Notes: generated by a model from the letters alone, not told the origin. Shown: positions 29,162-38,907, counted from the first letter of the stretch. The stretch: 64,000 nucleotides of DNA from Alphaproteobacteria bacterium (GCA_018399685.1 JAGYOK010000005.1:19047-83046), one strand, 5' to 3'. Numbers and translations are program-made.

Positions 29162-30637
29162 ATGAGCACCCTTACAGACCTCACGATCGAACAAGCCCTT
29201 GAAGGACTAAAGAAAAAAGACTTCACATCAGTCGAACTAACTCAAGCTCACATTGACACGATGGATAAGCATAAAAATCTTAATGCTTATATTACCGAGA
29301 CACCGGATATAGCTCTTGAGCAGGCAGAAAAAAGTGATAAAAAACGTGCATCAGGCAATGTCGGATTGCTTGAAGGTATTCCTTTAGGGATTAAAGACCT
29401 GTTTTGTACATACGACGTGCAAACAACTGCTGGCAGCCACATTCTCGAAGGATTTAAACCAAAATATGAATCCACCGTAACGACTAACCTTTTTAACAAC
29501 GGCGCTGTAATGCTTGGAAAAACCAATATGGATGAGTTCGCAATGGGCTCTTCCAACACCACCAGCTATTACGGCAACACGATAAACCCATGGCGCCGCA
29601 AGGACGAGCCAGAAACAGAGCTTGTGCCGGGAGGGTCATCGGGAGGATCCGCAGCCGCTGTAGCCGCACATATGTGTATGGGAGCTACCGGAACAGATAC
29701 AGGTGGCTCTATCCGCCAACCCTCTTCCTATTGTGGTGTTACTGGTATTAAACCAACTTATGGACGCTGTTCCCGATGGGGAGTGGTGGCTTTTGCATCG
29801 TCGCTTGACCAGCCCGGATGTTTTGCGCGCACAGTAAAAGATAACGCCATCTTCCTGCGTGCCATGGCTGGACATGACCCCAAAGACAGCACAAGCGCCG
29901 ACAAGCCTGTGCCGGACTTTGCAGCAGCAATCGACGGCAACATCAAAGGCAAAACCATTGGTATTCCCAAAGAGTACCACATTGATGGTATGCCTGAAGA
30001 AATCATTAAAAATTGGGAACAGGGTAAAAAATGGCTTGAGGATGCTGGCGCTAAAACCGTTGAAGTCAGCCTGCCACACACAAAATATGCCATGGCAGCC
30101 TACTATATCATTGCCCCTGCTGAAGCATCTTCAAATCTGGCTCGCTATGATGGCGTCCGCTACGGCCCGCGCGCCAATGAGTCAGTTCTGCGCGACATGT
30201 ACGACGTAACGCGCGCCGAAGGTTTTGGTGATGAGGTAAAGCGCCGCATCATGATCGGAACATACGCACTTTCTTCGGGATACTACGATGCCTATTATAT
30301 CAAAGCCCAGAAAGCCCGGCGTCTTGTGTTACAGGATTTTATGAGAGCCTTTGAGATCTGCGATGTGCTTTTAACCCCTCCTGCACCATCTGCAGCTTTC
30401 CCGATCGGACAAAATGAAGACGACCCAATTAAAATGTATCTGGAAGATGCCTTTACCATTCCAGCATCCCTCGCAGGATTGCCAGGAATGGTCGTTCCTA
30501 CCAACCTAAACAGCCAAGGGCTCCCTCTGGGTTTACAAATAATAGGTCGCCCATGGGATGAAGAAAACGTGTTTAGAGTTGCAGGTGCGCTGGAAAATCT
30601 GGCAAACTTTACAGCTCGCCCGCAAACTCTATTATGA
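29162..30637 (+). CDS. gatA: Asp/Glu-tRNA amidotransferase subunit A
   Basis: A 491-residue amidase-signature protein that releases ammonia from glutamine for GatB. The Ser-cisSer-Lys triad is visible: Lys78 in GIKDLF, a Ser in [14 protein letters not shown] (158-168) and Ser183 in [19 protein letters not shown] lies upstream. It is followed after 10 bp by an exported protein gene rather than gatB. Confidence 0.98.
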   Translation: MSTLTDLTIEQALEGLKKKDFTSVELTQAHIDTMDKHKNLNAYITETPDIALEQAEKSDKKRASGNVGLLEGIPLGIKDLFCTYDVQTTAGSHILEGFKPKYESTVTTNLFNNGAVMLGKTNMDEFAMGSSNTTSYYGNTINPWRRKDEPETELVPGGSSGGSAAAVAAHMCMGATGTDTGGSIRQPSSYCGVTGIKPTYGRCSRWGVVAFASSLDQPGCFARTVKDNAIFLRAMAGHDPKDSTSADKPVPDFAAAIDGNIKGKTIGIPKEYHIDGMPEEIIKNWEQGKKWLEDAGAKTVEVSLPHTKYAMAAYYIIAPAEASSNLARYDGVRYGPRANESVLRDMYDVTRAEGFGDEVKRRIMIGTYALSSGYYDAYYIKAQKARRLVLQDFMRAFEICDVLLTPPAPSAAFPIGQNEDDPIKMYLEDAFTIPASLAGLPGMVVPTNLNSQGLPLGLQIIGRPWDEENVFRVAGALENLANFTARPQTLL

Positions 30638-30647
30638 GGAAAAGATT

Positions 30648-31283
30648 ATGAAACACATAGCTTTGTTCGTCATGCTACTATGCATGCTCACCCCATGCAT
30701 TGCTGCTAATGCACAAAAAGCAAATGACGAGGTGCAGTCTTTGGGTGAAATCCTCAACCCGAGAGCAAAAAATTCTGGCTCGGAACTTGGTGTCAAAGAA
30801 AGATCCAACCTTTATTTCAGAAAGTGCATGGCCACAGAAAGTCTGGCCTTTGACAATGAGGAAAAAGAAATCCTCTGTGCCTGCACTTCCGCCAAACTAG
30901 GGGAAATTATTACAGGTGAAGAATTTGTTGAACTATACAAAGACACAAAAGCGGGAGCCAATGCCCGAATGAAGGTTATAACCTACGCCTATACTGAGTG
31001 CATGAATTACGCCATTAAAAGCAAAGTTTATAAAGATTGCAGGGTCTTACCATTAATGGGGAAAATAAAACATGGTAAAGACTTTGTTTGCGAGTGTCTT
31101 ACAAACCAACATGAAGATCTGGTAAACAAAGGAGCAAGCCGCATGATTATGGACGGGGTAAAACACGACCCCATGACTCTTAATCCGCTTGAATCCTATT
31201 TTACTACTGATAGCTACTACAATACTTTGGAAAATTACGTAAAAATCTGCAGGGCACGGCTTATGTATAACAAACATAACTAG
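30648..31283 (+). CDS. Exported protein with duplicated Cys motif, between gatA and gatB
   Basis: A 211-residue protein with a clear signal peptide (residues 1-22, ending AANA). The mature part contains the pattern C-x16-CxC twice (Cys60/77/79 and Cys131/148/150), each followed by another Cys (118, 201), so it looks like a tandem duplication of a small disulfide-bonded domain. The start at 30648 has GAGG upstream; an earlier in-frame ATG at 30558 lies inside gatA. Family not recognised. Confidence 0.8.
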   Translation: MKHIALFVMLLCMLTPCIAANAQKANDEVQSLGEILNPRAKNSGSELGVKERSNLYFRKCMATESLAFDNEEKEILCACTSAKLGEIITGEEFVELYKDTKAGANARMKVITYAYTECMNYAIKSKVYKDCRVLPLMGKIKHGKDFVCECLTNQHEDLVNKGASRMIMDGVKHDPMTLNPLESYFTTDSYYNTLENYVKICRARLMYNKHN

Positions 31284-31322
31284 TAAACAATTAATAACTT
31301 TTAAAAGGAATTTATTTAGACA

Positions 31323-32774
31323 ATGGCTCAAATAATACAAGGCGAAACAGGTGAATGGGAAGTCGTCATTGGTATGGAGATCCATGCCCAGGTTATAGCT
31401 AACTCCAAACTTTTTTCAGGTTCCTCCGCAAATTTTGGAGCTGCACCAAACGCGCAGGTTTCCATGGTCGATGCCGCAATGCCCGGCATGCTCCCTGTAT
31501 TGAACAAAAAATGTGTAGAGCAAGCCATACGAACAGGTTTAGGCCTTAACGCACAAGTAAACAAGCATTCCGTTTTTGCGCGCAAAAACTACTTTTACCC
31601 CGATTTGCCGCAAGGATATCAGATTTCCCAGTACGAACACCCCATCATCGGTGAAGGCAAAATAGAGATTGACCTGCTTGATGGTACAACAAAATACATC
31701 GGAATTACCCGTCTCCATCTGGAACAGGACGCTGGGAAATCTATTCACGACCAACACCCGAGCAAGTCTTACGTAGATCTGAACCGCTCCGGCTGTGCGC
31801 TGATGGAGATTGTGTCAGAGCCGGATATAAGAGGAGCCGACGAAGCCGCCGCTTATATCAACAAAATCCGCATGATTTTGCGTTATCTTGAAACATGTGA
31901 TGGAAATATGGATGAAGGCTCCATGCGCGCAGACGTTAACGTTTCCGTCCGAAAGGCTGGCAATGAATACGGCACACGCGCTGAAGTAAAAAATGTAAAC
32001 TCGGTCAAAGCTGTCGTGCAGGCGATTGAGCATGAGGCTCGCCGTCAGGTAGACCTAATAGAAAGTGGCAAAACTATTGTTCAGGAAACCCGTCTGTGGG
32101 ATCCCGATAAAATGGAAACCCGATCTATGCGCTCCAAGGAAGAAGCCCATGACTACCGCTATTTCCCCGACCCCGACTTACTCCCCCTTGATATAGAGCA
32201 AGAATGGATCGACGAGATCAAAGCAACTCTTCCAGAACTTCCCGACGAGAAAAAACACCGCTTTATCGAAGAGTTTGGCCTAAGCCCCTATGACGCCAGC
32301 GTGCTTATAGCAGAGCGCCCGCGCGCGGCTTTTTATGAAACAGCAGCCAAAGGACATGACCCTAAAATGGCCGCTAACTGGGTAATTAATGAGCTTTTAG
32401 GCATTCTAAACAAACATGGCAAAACGATTATAGACAGCCCCGTTTCTGCTAAACAACTTGGCGAGTTAATAGGCCTTATCGCTGATGACACTATATCTGG
32501 CAAAATCGCTAAAGATGTTTTTGTTGAGATGTATAAATCCGGTAAAGACGCCGCCGTGATTGTCGAGGAAAAAGGCCTTAGACAAGTCACCGATACCGGA
32601 GCTATCGAGGCTCTCGTTGACGAAGTTATCGCCGAAAACCCTGATAACGTAGCCGCATATAAAGGTGGCAAAGACAAACTCTTTGGATTTTTCGTCGGAC
32701 AAGTGATGAAAAAATCTCAAGGCAAAGCCAACCCGGAAGCCGTAAACAAGCTTCTGAAAGAAAAACTGGGTTAG
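31323..32774 (+). CDS. gatB: Asp/Glu-tRNA amidotransferase subunit B
   Basis: A 483-residue GatB, the kinase and amidotransferase subunit that binds the misacylated tRNA. It shows [16 protein letters not shown]-region counterparts such as [16 protein letters not shown], and [11 protein letters not shown], with the YqeY-like helical tail at the C-terminus. AAAAGGA precedes the start. A full GatCAB suggests indirect synthesis of Gln-tRNA and/or Asn-tRNA. Confidence 0.97.
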   Translation: MAQIIQGETGEWEVVIGMEIHAQVIANSKLFSGSSANFGAAPNAQVSMVDAAMPGMLPVLNKKCVEQAIRTGLGLNAQVNKHSVFARKNYFYPDLPQGYQISQYEHPIIGEGKIEIDLLDGTTKYIGITRLHLEQDAGKSIHDQHPSKSYVDLNRSGCALMEIVSEPDIRGADEAAAYINKIRMILRYLETCDGNMDEGSMRADVNVSVRKAGNEYGTRAEVKNVNSVKAVVQAIEHEARRQVDLIESGKTIVQETRLWDPDKMETRSMRSKEEAHDYRYFPDPDLLPLDIEQEWIDEIKATLPELPDEKKHRFIEEFGLSPYDASVLIAERPRAAFYETAAKGHDPKMAANWVINELLGILNKHGKTIIDSPVSAKQLGELIGLIADDTISGKIAKDVFVEMYKSGKDAAVIVEEKGLRQVTDTGAIEALVDEVIAENPDNVAAYKGGKDKLFGFFVGQVMKKSQGKANPEAVNKLLKEKLG

Positions 32775-32822
32775 CTTACTTAAATGGTTATTAAAGGACT
32801 ATAAATTTAAGGAATCTGATTA

Positions 32823-33098
32823 ATGACACAGTATGAATATAAAGTTGGTATTTACCGTGAAAGCATGATTGGCTCACTGTTTTTAGGCGGCTCAAAGGTT
32901 GACCCGGTTAAGTTCTCTGATTTTCTAAACCGTAATGGCGTCGAAGGCTGGGAAGTCGTAACAATGGAAAGGGAGAGCCGCCGCATGCTCCTGTTCTTTG
33001 AACGCGAAGCTTTCCTTGTCGTCATGAAGCGCGTGAAAAATGAAAATATAAAACGCAGCGCCATATCGAATGAACAAGGTGTTAATCATGCAGATTAA
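32823..33098 (+). CDS. DUF4177-like small protein
   Basis: A 91-residue protein with the pattern of DUF4177: an opening YEYKVGIY, FSDFLNRNGVEGWEVVTME and a basic LVVMKRV end. No export signal. It follows gatB by 48 bp with AAGGA before the start. Function unknown. Confidence 0.7.
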   Translation: MTQYEYKVGIYRESMIGSLFLGGSKVDPVKFSDFLNRNGVEGWEVVTMERESRRMLLFFEREAFLVVMKRVKNENIKRSAISNEQGVNHAD

Positions 33099-33309
33099 TC
33101 GCACATTGCTTATATCCATCATCGTTATGATCGTTACTGCTGCATTTCTTTGTATTTTACAGTTATGGACAGAAATGATCCCTTGGGATTTCTTTATAAA
33201 AACTCTGATTACACTTGGAATTTTAACCGTTCTGGCCGGACTTGTAATGGTTGTTAAAGCCGATCTTGGCGCTCAGAAAAAATTGAAAGATGACAATTAT
33301 CTGGACTAG
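33088..33309 (+). CDS. Two-span small membrane protein
   Basis: A 73-residue protein with hydrophobic segments at about 4-24 and 33-55 and a charged C-terminal tail ending KDDNYLD. The ATG at 33088 overlaps the end of the preceding gene and has AAGGTG upstream; an ATG at 33070 is an alternative. Probably coupled to the DUF4177-like gene. Family not recognised. Confidence 0.65.
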   Translation: MQINRTLLISIIVMIVTAAFLCILQLWTEMIPWDFFIKTLITLGILTVLAGLVMVVKADLGAQKKLKDDNYLD

Positions 33310-33416
33310 ATAATTACCTCTTCGAAATTTTTCTTGGTTTTTATCATCAACGCCTTTACAAAGGCTGTTTAATCGCCTAGTAAGAGCGTTACATTTTTAT
33401 AGGAATATTTTGGTGT

Positions 33417-33509
33417 GGAGACGTGGCCGAGTGGCTGAAGGCGCGCCCCTGCTAAGGGTGTATGGGGTTTATAGCCTCATCGAGGGTTCGAATCCCTCCG
33501 TCTCCGCCA
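33417..33509 (+). tRNA. tRNA-Ser(GCU), attachment gene of the integrative element
   Basis: Acceptor arms GGAGACG (33417-33423) and CGTCTCC (33499-33505), discriminator G and an encoded CCA (33507-33509). The anticodon GCT is at 33451-33453 in loop CTGCTAA. The long variable arm (near 33459-33480) is typical of Ser. The 3' end from 33491 is repeated at 40280, marking the integration site. Confidence 0.97.
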
Positions 33510-33514
33510 TTTAT
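33491..33514 (+). repeat. attL, 24-bp direct repeat (left copy)
   Basis: The 24 bp from 33491 to 33514, spanning the T-arm and acceptor end of tRNA-Ser, CCA and ATTTAT-type flank, are identical to 40280-40303. Bases on each side differ. Confidence 0.92.
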
Positions 33515-33553
33515 ACTTTTGCCAACGTTCTTTCATATTCATTATTAACCGCG

Positions 33554-33584
33554 AAACCCCTGTAAATAAAGGGGTTTTATTTTG
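33554..33584 (+). terminator. Terminator after tRNA-Ser, supplied by the element
   Basis: AAACCCC (33554-33560) pairs with GGGGTTTT (33571-33578), followed by ATTTTG. It lies between attL and the integrase gene and so replaces the tRNA's original terminator, which is now at the right end. Confidence 0.85.
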
Positions 33585-33630
33585 CCTGCCTTCATCTGCG
33601 TTTACACATGACCGTTTACATCCGCAAGAA

Positions 33631-33683
33631 TTGGGGGTAGGATTGGGGGTAGTTTAGACTTCGCACTGAAAGGCTACCCCCAA
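33631..33683. promoter_or_regulatory. Left arm-type sites TTGGGGGTA
   Basis: TTGGGGGTA occurs at 33631-33639 and 33643-33651 (12-bp period), and inverted at 33675-33683, touching the integrase ATG. The same tandem pair recurs near the right end. The pattern fits arm-type binding sites for the integrase's N-terminal domain and possible autoregulation. Confidence 0.6.
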
Positions 33684-34925
33684 ATGAAGCTAACAGACAC
33701 AGCCTGCAAAAATGCAAAACCCAAGGAAAAGCCCTATAAGCTATCAGACGGTGGGGGTATGTTTCTGCACGTTATGCCGCATGGAGCAAGGCTTTGGCGT
33801 CTAAAATACCGCTATTTTGGTAAAGAAAAGCTTATTTCTTTAGGAGGCTACCCCCAAACCTCACTACAAGAAGCCAGAATAAAACGTGAATCAGCAAAGA
33901 TTTTATTAAAAGACGGCACTGATCCCTCTTCCGCACGAAAAGAAAAAAAACGCCAAAAGCTCTTAAGCAATGAGAATACTTTTGAAAGCATTGCCTGTGA
34001 ATGGCATGAACATACTAAGGCACGATGGACAGAAAATTACGCAAAAGACCTTCTGCACCGATTAAATGAGGACATGTTTAAAGAAATAGGACACATGCCC
34101 ATACGCGATATTACACCGCCTGACATTCTGTGCGCAGTCCGCAAGATAGAAAGCCGTGGAGCATATGAAATGGCGCGGCGAGCTTTGCAGACTACAGGGC
34201 AAGTCTTTCGCTTTGCAGTCGCTACAGGGCGCGTTGCAAGTGATCCTACACGTGATTTAAAGGGGGCATTAAAACCGTTCAAGAAATCTCACTTTGCAGC
34301 CTTAGAGGCAAAAGACCTACCCGAATTTCTAAACACATTGAATAAGAACGAAGCGCGGCTATACCCCCAAACCATACGCGCAGTAAAATTATTAATGCTT
34401 ACTTTTGTTAGAACAAGTGAACTAATCGGCGCAAAATGGGATGAATTTGACTTTGAAGCGAAGGAATGGAACATACCCCCAGAACGTATGAAGATGCGAA
34501 ACCCTCATATTGTGCCCTTATCTTCCCAAGTAATTGAAATCCTGAATGAGCAAAAAGAACTAACCGGACAATGGGATTGGGTATTTCCTAATCAGGTACG
34601 CCCTAAATCCCATATGAGTAATAATACAGTGCTTATGGCTTTACGTCGTATGGGCTACCAAGGCCGCATGACTGGACACGGCTTCCGCGCTCTGGCTATG
34701 AGCACGATTAAGGAAAAGCTGGGCTATAGACATGAAATCGTGGACAGGCAACTCGCTCACGCCCCGCGCAACAAAGTAGACGCCGCCTACGATAGAGCAA
34801 AGTTTTTGGACGAACGCAAGGTCATGATGCAGGAATGGGCGAATTATCTGGATTCCATTGCCAGCGAAGGGAAAGTGATTTCTTTGACCGAAAGAAGAAA
34901 GAGAACAAAAGAGGGCCTCTGCTGA
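33684..34925 (+). CDS. int: Tyrosine-type integrase (DUF4102/P4 type)
   Basis: A 413-residue recombinase. An N-terminal arm-binding domain (LTDTACKNAKPKEKPYKLSD, YRYFGKEKLISLGGYP) is followed by the SAM-like core-binding domain and a catalytic domain with Arg243, His332-x-x-Arg335, His359 and nucleophile Tyr369. The reading frame contains further inverted TACCCCCAA copies at 33849 and 34362. It should integrate and, with an excisionase, excise the element at tRNA-Ser. No strong SD is visible. Confidence 0.95.
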   Translation: MKLTDTACKNAKPKEKPYKLSDGGGMFLHVMPHGARLWRLKYRYFGKEKLISLGGYPQTSLQEARIKRESAKILLKDGTDPSSARKEKKRQKLLSNENTFESIACEWHEHTKARWTENYAKDLLHRLNEDMFKEIGHMPIRDITPPDILCAVRKIESRGAYEMARRALQTTGQVFRFAVATGRVASDPTRDLKGALKPFKKSHFAALEAKDLPEFLNTLNKNEARLYPQTIRAVKLLMLTFVRTSELIGAKWDEFDFEAKEWNIPPERMKMRNPHIVPLSSQVIEILNEQKELTGQWDWVFPNQVRPKSHMSNNTVLMALRRMGYQGRMTGHGFRALAMSTIKEKLGYRHEIVDRQLAHAPRNKVDAAYDRAKFLDERKVMMQEWANYLDSIASEGKVISLTERRKRTKEGLC

Positions 34926-35629
34926 TGGATACTGAACCGAACCTATTCCAGATAAGCGATTTTAAAGAAATAGAAAAGTTTTTTTCTGCAAAGAATTGTG
35001 GTTTGTACTTTGTAGGTTTAATTAGCAAAGTTTTTTCGACCCAGCGACGGGAGATATTTCTTATTAAATTAAATATAGAGGTAAATAAATATTTAATTAC
35101 CAAGGAATATTCAAAAGATCCCACCCAAAAACAAGTTAAAGAAGAATGTATAAGTATCTACAAAAAAGTGGAAAAACTCCTATCTTCCCTGAATGAGCTA
35201 CAAGGAGATGGTATGTATTTGTTTAGTGCTATAATGTCGGCCAAGGCTGGCTGTATCGCGACATACGAAATCGGGGATAAATTGCATGAAAATCTAGGAA
35301 ATGAGATATATACGGAGTTGGATCAATTAATGAAAGGTCTAACTTGGCTTGAGGCCAACTTAAAGCCCTGTACTCAAGAAAACTATGAATATCCTTCTGC
35401 AATTGAAAATCAAGGAAGAAAGAAACCTGAAACATTTCTAATACAGAATATTTCGTCAATCTTATCAGAATATTTTAAGGTTGAAAATAATACGGGATAT
35501 TCGCGGGGGGTTTATAACGATCAAAACTCTGCCTCAGGTTGGCGGATAGATTGTCTTGCTTATCTACTAAACTGCATAAAAATTCCGATGAGACGAAATC
35601 AAATTTTGGAGGCTGTCACGTCACCATAG
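34925..35629 (+). CDS. Hypothetical protein coupled to the integrase
   Basis: A 234-residue soluble protein, rich in Lys, Glu and Asn and more AT-rich than its neighbours. It is mostly helical to about residue 150. There is no signal peptide, membrane span or recognised motif. The stop of the integrase and this ATG overlap as TGATG, so translation is likely coupled. An ATG at 34835 in the same frame lies inside int. Its site between int and alpA is where satellites often carry cargo. Confidence 0.7.
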   Translation: MDTEPNLFQISDFKEIEKFFSAKNCGLYFVGLISKVFSTQRREIFLIKLNIEVNKYLITKEYSKDPTQKQVKEECISIYKKVEKLLSSLNELQGDGMYLFSAIMSAKAGCIATYEIGDKLHENLGNEIYTELDQLMKGLTWLEANLKPCTQENYEYPSAIENQGRKKPETFLIQNISSILSEYFKVENNTGYSRGVYNDQNSASGWRIDCLAYLLNCIKIPMRRNQILEAVTSP

Positions 35630-35686
35630 GCACTCAGATTTTTTTTAGCTTCAGCTCCTATTAGATTCAAGCAATTCACACAGGTA

Positions 35687-35737
35687 TCCTTTGATAAGTG
35701 CAGTGGTTCGCCACTGTTTGGTTTAACTATCAAAGGA
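35687..35737 (+). promoter_or_regulatory. Nested hairpin leader that covers the SD of the excisionase-like gene
   Basis: TCCTTTGATA (35687-35696) is the exact complement of TATCAAAGGA (35728-35737), which contains the AAAGGA SD for the ATG at 35745. Between them is a perfect CAGTGG-TTCG-CCACTG hairpin (35701-35716) with a UUCG tetraloop. As RNA this would sequester the ribosome site; as DNA it would be a 10-bp-arm operator. Confidence 0.7.
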
Positions 35738-35744
35738 AAAAAAC

Positions 35745-35939
35745 ATGACCCAATTATCTCTATCTATCGAAGAAGCCTGCGCCGCGACTGGTCTGGGCAG
35801 AACAAAACTTTACCAGCTCATAAACTCCGGCGAATTGAAGGCACGGAAGATCGGCAAACGGACAATCATCCTGAAAGACGATCTGGAAGCGTTTTTGAAT
35901 GAGCTTCAATCATACCCTTCCGAAAATGCGGGGGTGTAG
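35745..35939 (+). CDS. AlpA/excisionase-like helix-turn-helix protein
   Basis: A 64-residue MerR-like HTH_17 protein: LSIEEACAATGLGRTKLYQL is the helix-turn-helix, followed by the wing ARKIGKRTIILKDDLEAFL. In P4-type elements such proteins direct excision or activate the integrase. Translation depends on an SD that lies in the nested leader stem upstream. It begins the run of genes through the primase and ATPase. Confidence 0.88.
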   Translation: MTQLSLSIEEACAATGLGRTKLYQLINSGELKARKIGKRTIILKDDLEAFLNELQSYPSENAGV

Positions 35940-35941
35940 TC

Positions 35942-36364
35942 ATGACAGACCAAAAGAAAGCCCCCAGCAGCGGCAACCGCGAAGGGGCTAAAAATAAGTT
36001 TGATACCAAAAATCTTAGCCCAGAACAGCTTTTAGAGCAATCAAAAAGGCTTACAGGTGACTTTGTTGTCTTCACTTACCAAGATGAGGGCGGCAATGAT
36101 CGTCACGGTGTTTTGTTCGACCGCTATAAGAAAACGGTTCTTGCAATACACAAGGAGGGATCAAAGGGATTAACTGTTAAGCAGGCAACATATGACGGCC
36201 CTCGTTTGCGCTATATCACACAGCATATCCACGATATTAGAGTCAAGAAAGGTTACGGCTTTGACTTTATAACAACAGAGCCTGTTGAAGTTGGCGGCGT
36301 TAAACCTATAGCGTTATATCGCCTCACCCCTTCTTTTAAAGTTATTGCGGCAGGAGTGCGTTAA
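35942..36364 (+). CDS. Winged-helix-like element protein
   Basis: A 140-residue protein starting 2 bp after the alpA-like stop. The first 40 residues are basic and disordered; the rest includes YDGPRLRYITQHIHDIRVKKG, resembling the recognition helix region of phage winged-helix proteins, and a beta hairpin with ALYRLTP. Family call is tentative. Likely DNA-binding, acting in replication or control of the element. Confidence 0.6.
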   Translation: MTDQKKAPSSGNREGAKNKFDTKNLSPEQLLEQSKRLTGDFVVFTYQDEGGNDRHGVLFDRYKKTVLAIHKEGSKGLTVKQATYDGPRLRYITQHIHDIRVKKGYGFDFITTEPVEVGGVKPIALYRLTPSFKVIAAGVR

Positions 36365-36366
36365 TC

Positions 36367-37218
36367 ATGGAAGAAGTTTTTAAAAATGCCTTAGACCAGG
36401 CCAGACTATCCACAAAAGAGTCAATAATTTCAGACAGTAAAATCCATCGCTTCCACATTGAGGGCGATAAAAAGCAATCAAAGAACGGCTGGTATGTTCT
36501 TTATGCCGATACAATTCCTGCCGGAGCCTTTGGGTGCTGGAAACGCGGCATAAATCAAACGTGGTGTTATCGTAATTTACGAACGCTTAGCCAAAGCGAG
36601 AAGAAAAAATTCCAGAAGCAAATGCTGGAGGCCAAAAAACAGCATGAAGCCGAAACTAAAAAACGGCAAGCAGAAGCAGCAAATAAAGCGCGATATATCT
36701 ATAAGAAAGCAGAACCCACAAAGGATACACACCCTTATCTAGTGAAAAAATCCGTTTCGGCGCATGAGCATATGAATGCCACAAAAGACGGTGCGCTGCT
36801 CATTCCTTTGATGGATATAGAAGGCAATATTCATAGCTTGCAATTTATAGACAGCGATGGAAACAAGCGCTTCCTTGGTGGGGGCAGGATAAAAGGTTGT
36901 TTCTTTGGCATATCGGGCGATACAGACTCGCTTTGTATCTGCGAGGGGTATGCAACTGGAGCCTCTATTCATAAGGCTACAGGGCACTCTATCGCCTGCG
37001 CAATGAATGCCGGAAACCTTATGCCCGTGGCATTGGCGTTTCGCAATAAATACCCTGATATGGATATTATAATCTGCGCGGACAATGATACTGCAACAGA
37101 AGGAAATCCCGGCCTGACCAAGGCTAAAGAAGCTGCCGCCGCTATCAATGCAAGGCTTGCTATCCCACCAATATCCGGCGATTTTAACGATTATTATACT
37201 GGAGGTCATAATGTCTAA
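36367..37218 (+). CDS. Toprim-domain DNA primase-like protein
   Basis: A 283-residue protein. Residues about 130-180 carry a DUF7146-type segment (HPYLVKK, LLIPLMDIEGNIHSLQFI, RFLGGGRIKGCFF). The Toprim core follows, with catalytic Glu193 in CICEGYATGAS and Asp239/Asp241 in IICADND. A coiled-coil Lys/Glu/Gln stretch lies at 75-115. It starts 2 bp after the preceding stop. Expected to prime replication of the excised element with the adjacent ATPase. Confidence 0.85.
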   Translation: MEEVFKNALDQARLSTKESIISDSKIHRFHIEGDKKQSKNGWYVLYADTIPAGAFGCWKRGINQTWCYRNLRTLSQSEKKKFQKQMLEAKKQHEAETKKRQAEAANKARYIYKKAEPTKDTHPYLVKKSVSAHEHMNATKDGALLIPLMDIEGNIHSLQFIDSDGNKRFLGGGRIKGCFFGISGDTDSLCICEGYATGASIHKATGHSIACAMNAGNLMPVALAFRNKYPDMDIIICADNDTATEGNPGLTKAKEAAAAINARLAIPPISGDFNDYYTGGHNV

Positions 37219-38665
37219 TGACCCGATTGAAAACGCTGTAACCGTTGCTGAAACCAATGAAGAAGCCATTGCAAGGTTGGCGCAATTACAACCGCTGGAT
37301 TACGAAACCGTGAGGGAAAGCGAAGCCAAAAAACTTGGTATCAAGCGCGTAAGCGTTTTGGACAAAGAAGTTGAAAAAGCCAGAAAGCAAGGTGAAGAGA
37401 ACTCAGAAGTAAGTATATTTCCAGAAACAAACCCATGGGAAGAACCAATAGAACTGGCCGAATTGCTGGAGGATATTCGCGCCCAAATTAAACGCTTTAT
37501 CATCTGCGCCCCCGAAACGGCAAATGCAACTACGCTCTGGATTGCCTTCACATGGGTTATAGATCATGTGCAAGTATCACCGATTGCGAATATTACCGCG
37601 CCGGAAATGCAATGCGGAAAAAGCCAGCTTCTTTCTGTTATTAGTGCAATGGTCAAAAAACCAGCGATTGCAGCCAATATTTCGCCGTCCGTTGTATTCC
37701 GTGTGATTGAAAAATATTGCCCCACTCTTTTGATTGATGAAGCAGACAGCTTTATGAATGGCAATGAGGATTTGCGCGGGATTATTAATTCCGGCCATAC
37801 CAGACAAAGCGCGTATGTTTGGCGTTCAGTTGGCGATGACCATGAGCCAACACAATTTAGCACATGGAGCGCAAAAGCCTTATGCGGTATTGGTGCGCAA
37901 GCTGCCACAATTATGGACAGGTCAATTATTCTGGAGCTACGCCGCAAATTACCTCATGAAAAAGTAGAACGCTTGCGCCATGCTGATAAACAAGAATTCT
38001 TGAATATCAAACGCAAACTTGCCCGCTTTGCTCTGGATAGCGGAGAAGCAATAGAAAATTCCCGCCCTGCTTTGCCGGATGCATTGAGTGATAGGGCGCA
38101 GGATAATTGGGAACCTTTATTAGCGATTGCGGATATTGCAGGAAATCATTGGCCGGAAACAGCAAGGCAATCAGCAATGGCAATATACGCCAAAGGGCAG
38201 GATGATGACAATCAAGCCCCCGGTATCATGCTTCTGCACGATATTCAGGATATTTTTGAAGGTGAAAAATTACGCATCAAAATCACAAGCGCAGACTTAT
38301 TGGAAAAGCTATTACATCTGGAGGATAGACCGTGGAGCGAATGGAATAGAGGCCACGCGATCACGTCCAACAAAATAGCCCGATACTTAAAGCCCTTTGG
38401 CGTATCCCCTAAAACCATTCGTACAGGCAGCACTACAGCAAAAGGTTACATGAAGGATGATTTTGAGGATGCCATCACCAGATACATACCTGTTCAAAGC
38501 GTAACACCGTCACAACCTAATGAAACCAATACTTACAGCAGAATCCAGACCGTAACAAACATAGCAAATGTTACGAATGAATTCCTGCCGGAAAGCCCAG
38601 AAAACAGCCATTGTTACGGCGTTACGGCTTTAATCGGGGTAAGCGGTGAAGCGGAGGAATTCTAA
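37211..38665 (+). CDS. DUF3631 ATPase/helicase-like protein
   Basis: A 484-residue P-loop protein. Walker A is APEMQCGKS (130-138), Walker B LLIDEAD (173-179), and the C-terminal DUF3631 segment includes RSIILELRRKLPHEKVERLR and ENWEPLLAIADIAG-like DNWEPLLAIADIAG. It overlaps the primase end by 8 bp and has GGAGG before its ATG. It is the probable replicative helicase or initiator ATPase of the element. Confidence 0.88.
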   Translation: MSNDPIENAVTVAETNEEAIARLAQLQPLDYETVRESEAKKLGIKRVSVLDKEVEKARKQGEENSEVSIFPETNPWEEPIELAELLEDIRAQIKRFIICAPETANATTLWIAFTWVIDHVQVSPIANITAPEMQCGKSQLLSVISAMVKKPAIAANISPSVVFRVIEKYCPTLLIDEADSFMNGNEDLRGIINSGHTRQSAYVWRSVGDDHEPTQFSTWSAKALCGIGAQAATIMDRSIILELRRKLPHEKVERLRHADKQEFLNIKRKLARFALDSGEAIENSRPALPDALSDRAQDNWEPLLAIADIAGNHWPETARQSAMAIYAKGQDDDNQAPGIMLLHDIQDIFEGEKLRIKITSADLLEKLLHLEDRPWSEWNRGHAITSNKIARYLKPFGVSPKTIRTGSTTAKGYMKDDFEDAITRYIPVQSVTPSQPNETNTYSRIQTVTNIANVTNEFLPESPENSHCYGVTALIGVSGEAEEF

Positions 38666-38907
38666 TGCTGGTGAGTGAATTAATCCACAATTTACAAATG
38701 CGCGGCCTGTCTATGCAAGCCGAAGACGGTAAACTGTATATAAGCCCAAAAGACAAAATACCGGACAGCTTACGCCCGCGAATTCGCGAAATGAAAGACA
38801 AGCTGATCTTGTTTATTGAGCAATGGGAAGAACGCGCCGCGATCATGGAATATGACGCTGGCCTATGGCCTAATTTTACGCCGCCCTTGACAAGGAAACA
38901 ATATTAA
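38665..38907 (+). CDS. TubC N-terminal docking-like small protein
   Basis: An 80-residue protein whose first 50 residues (LVSELIHNLQMRGLSMQAEDGKLYISP) resemble the TubC N-terminal docking domain often found next to primase-helicase genes in phages and integrated elements. The stop of the DUF3631 gene and this ATG overlap (TAATG) with GGAGG upstream. Role probably in assembling the replication proteins. Confidence 0.75.
   Translation: MLVSELIHNLQMRGLSMQAEDGKLYISPKDKIPDSLRPRIREMKDKLILFIEQWEERAAIMEYDAGLWPNFTPPLTRKQY

Noticed and set aside
29636..30079. Minus-strand frame inside gatA
   Set aside because: Antisense to a conserved enzyme and without family features.
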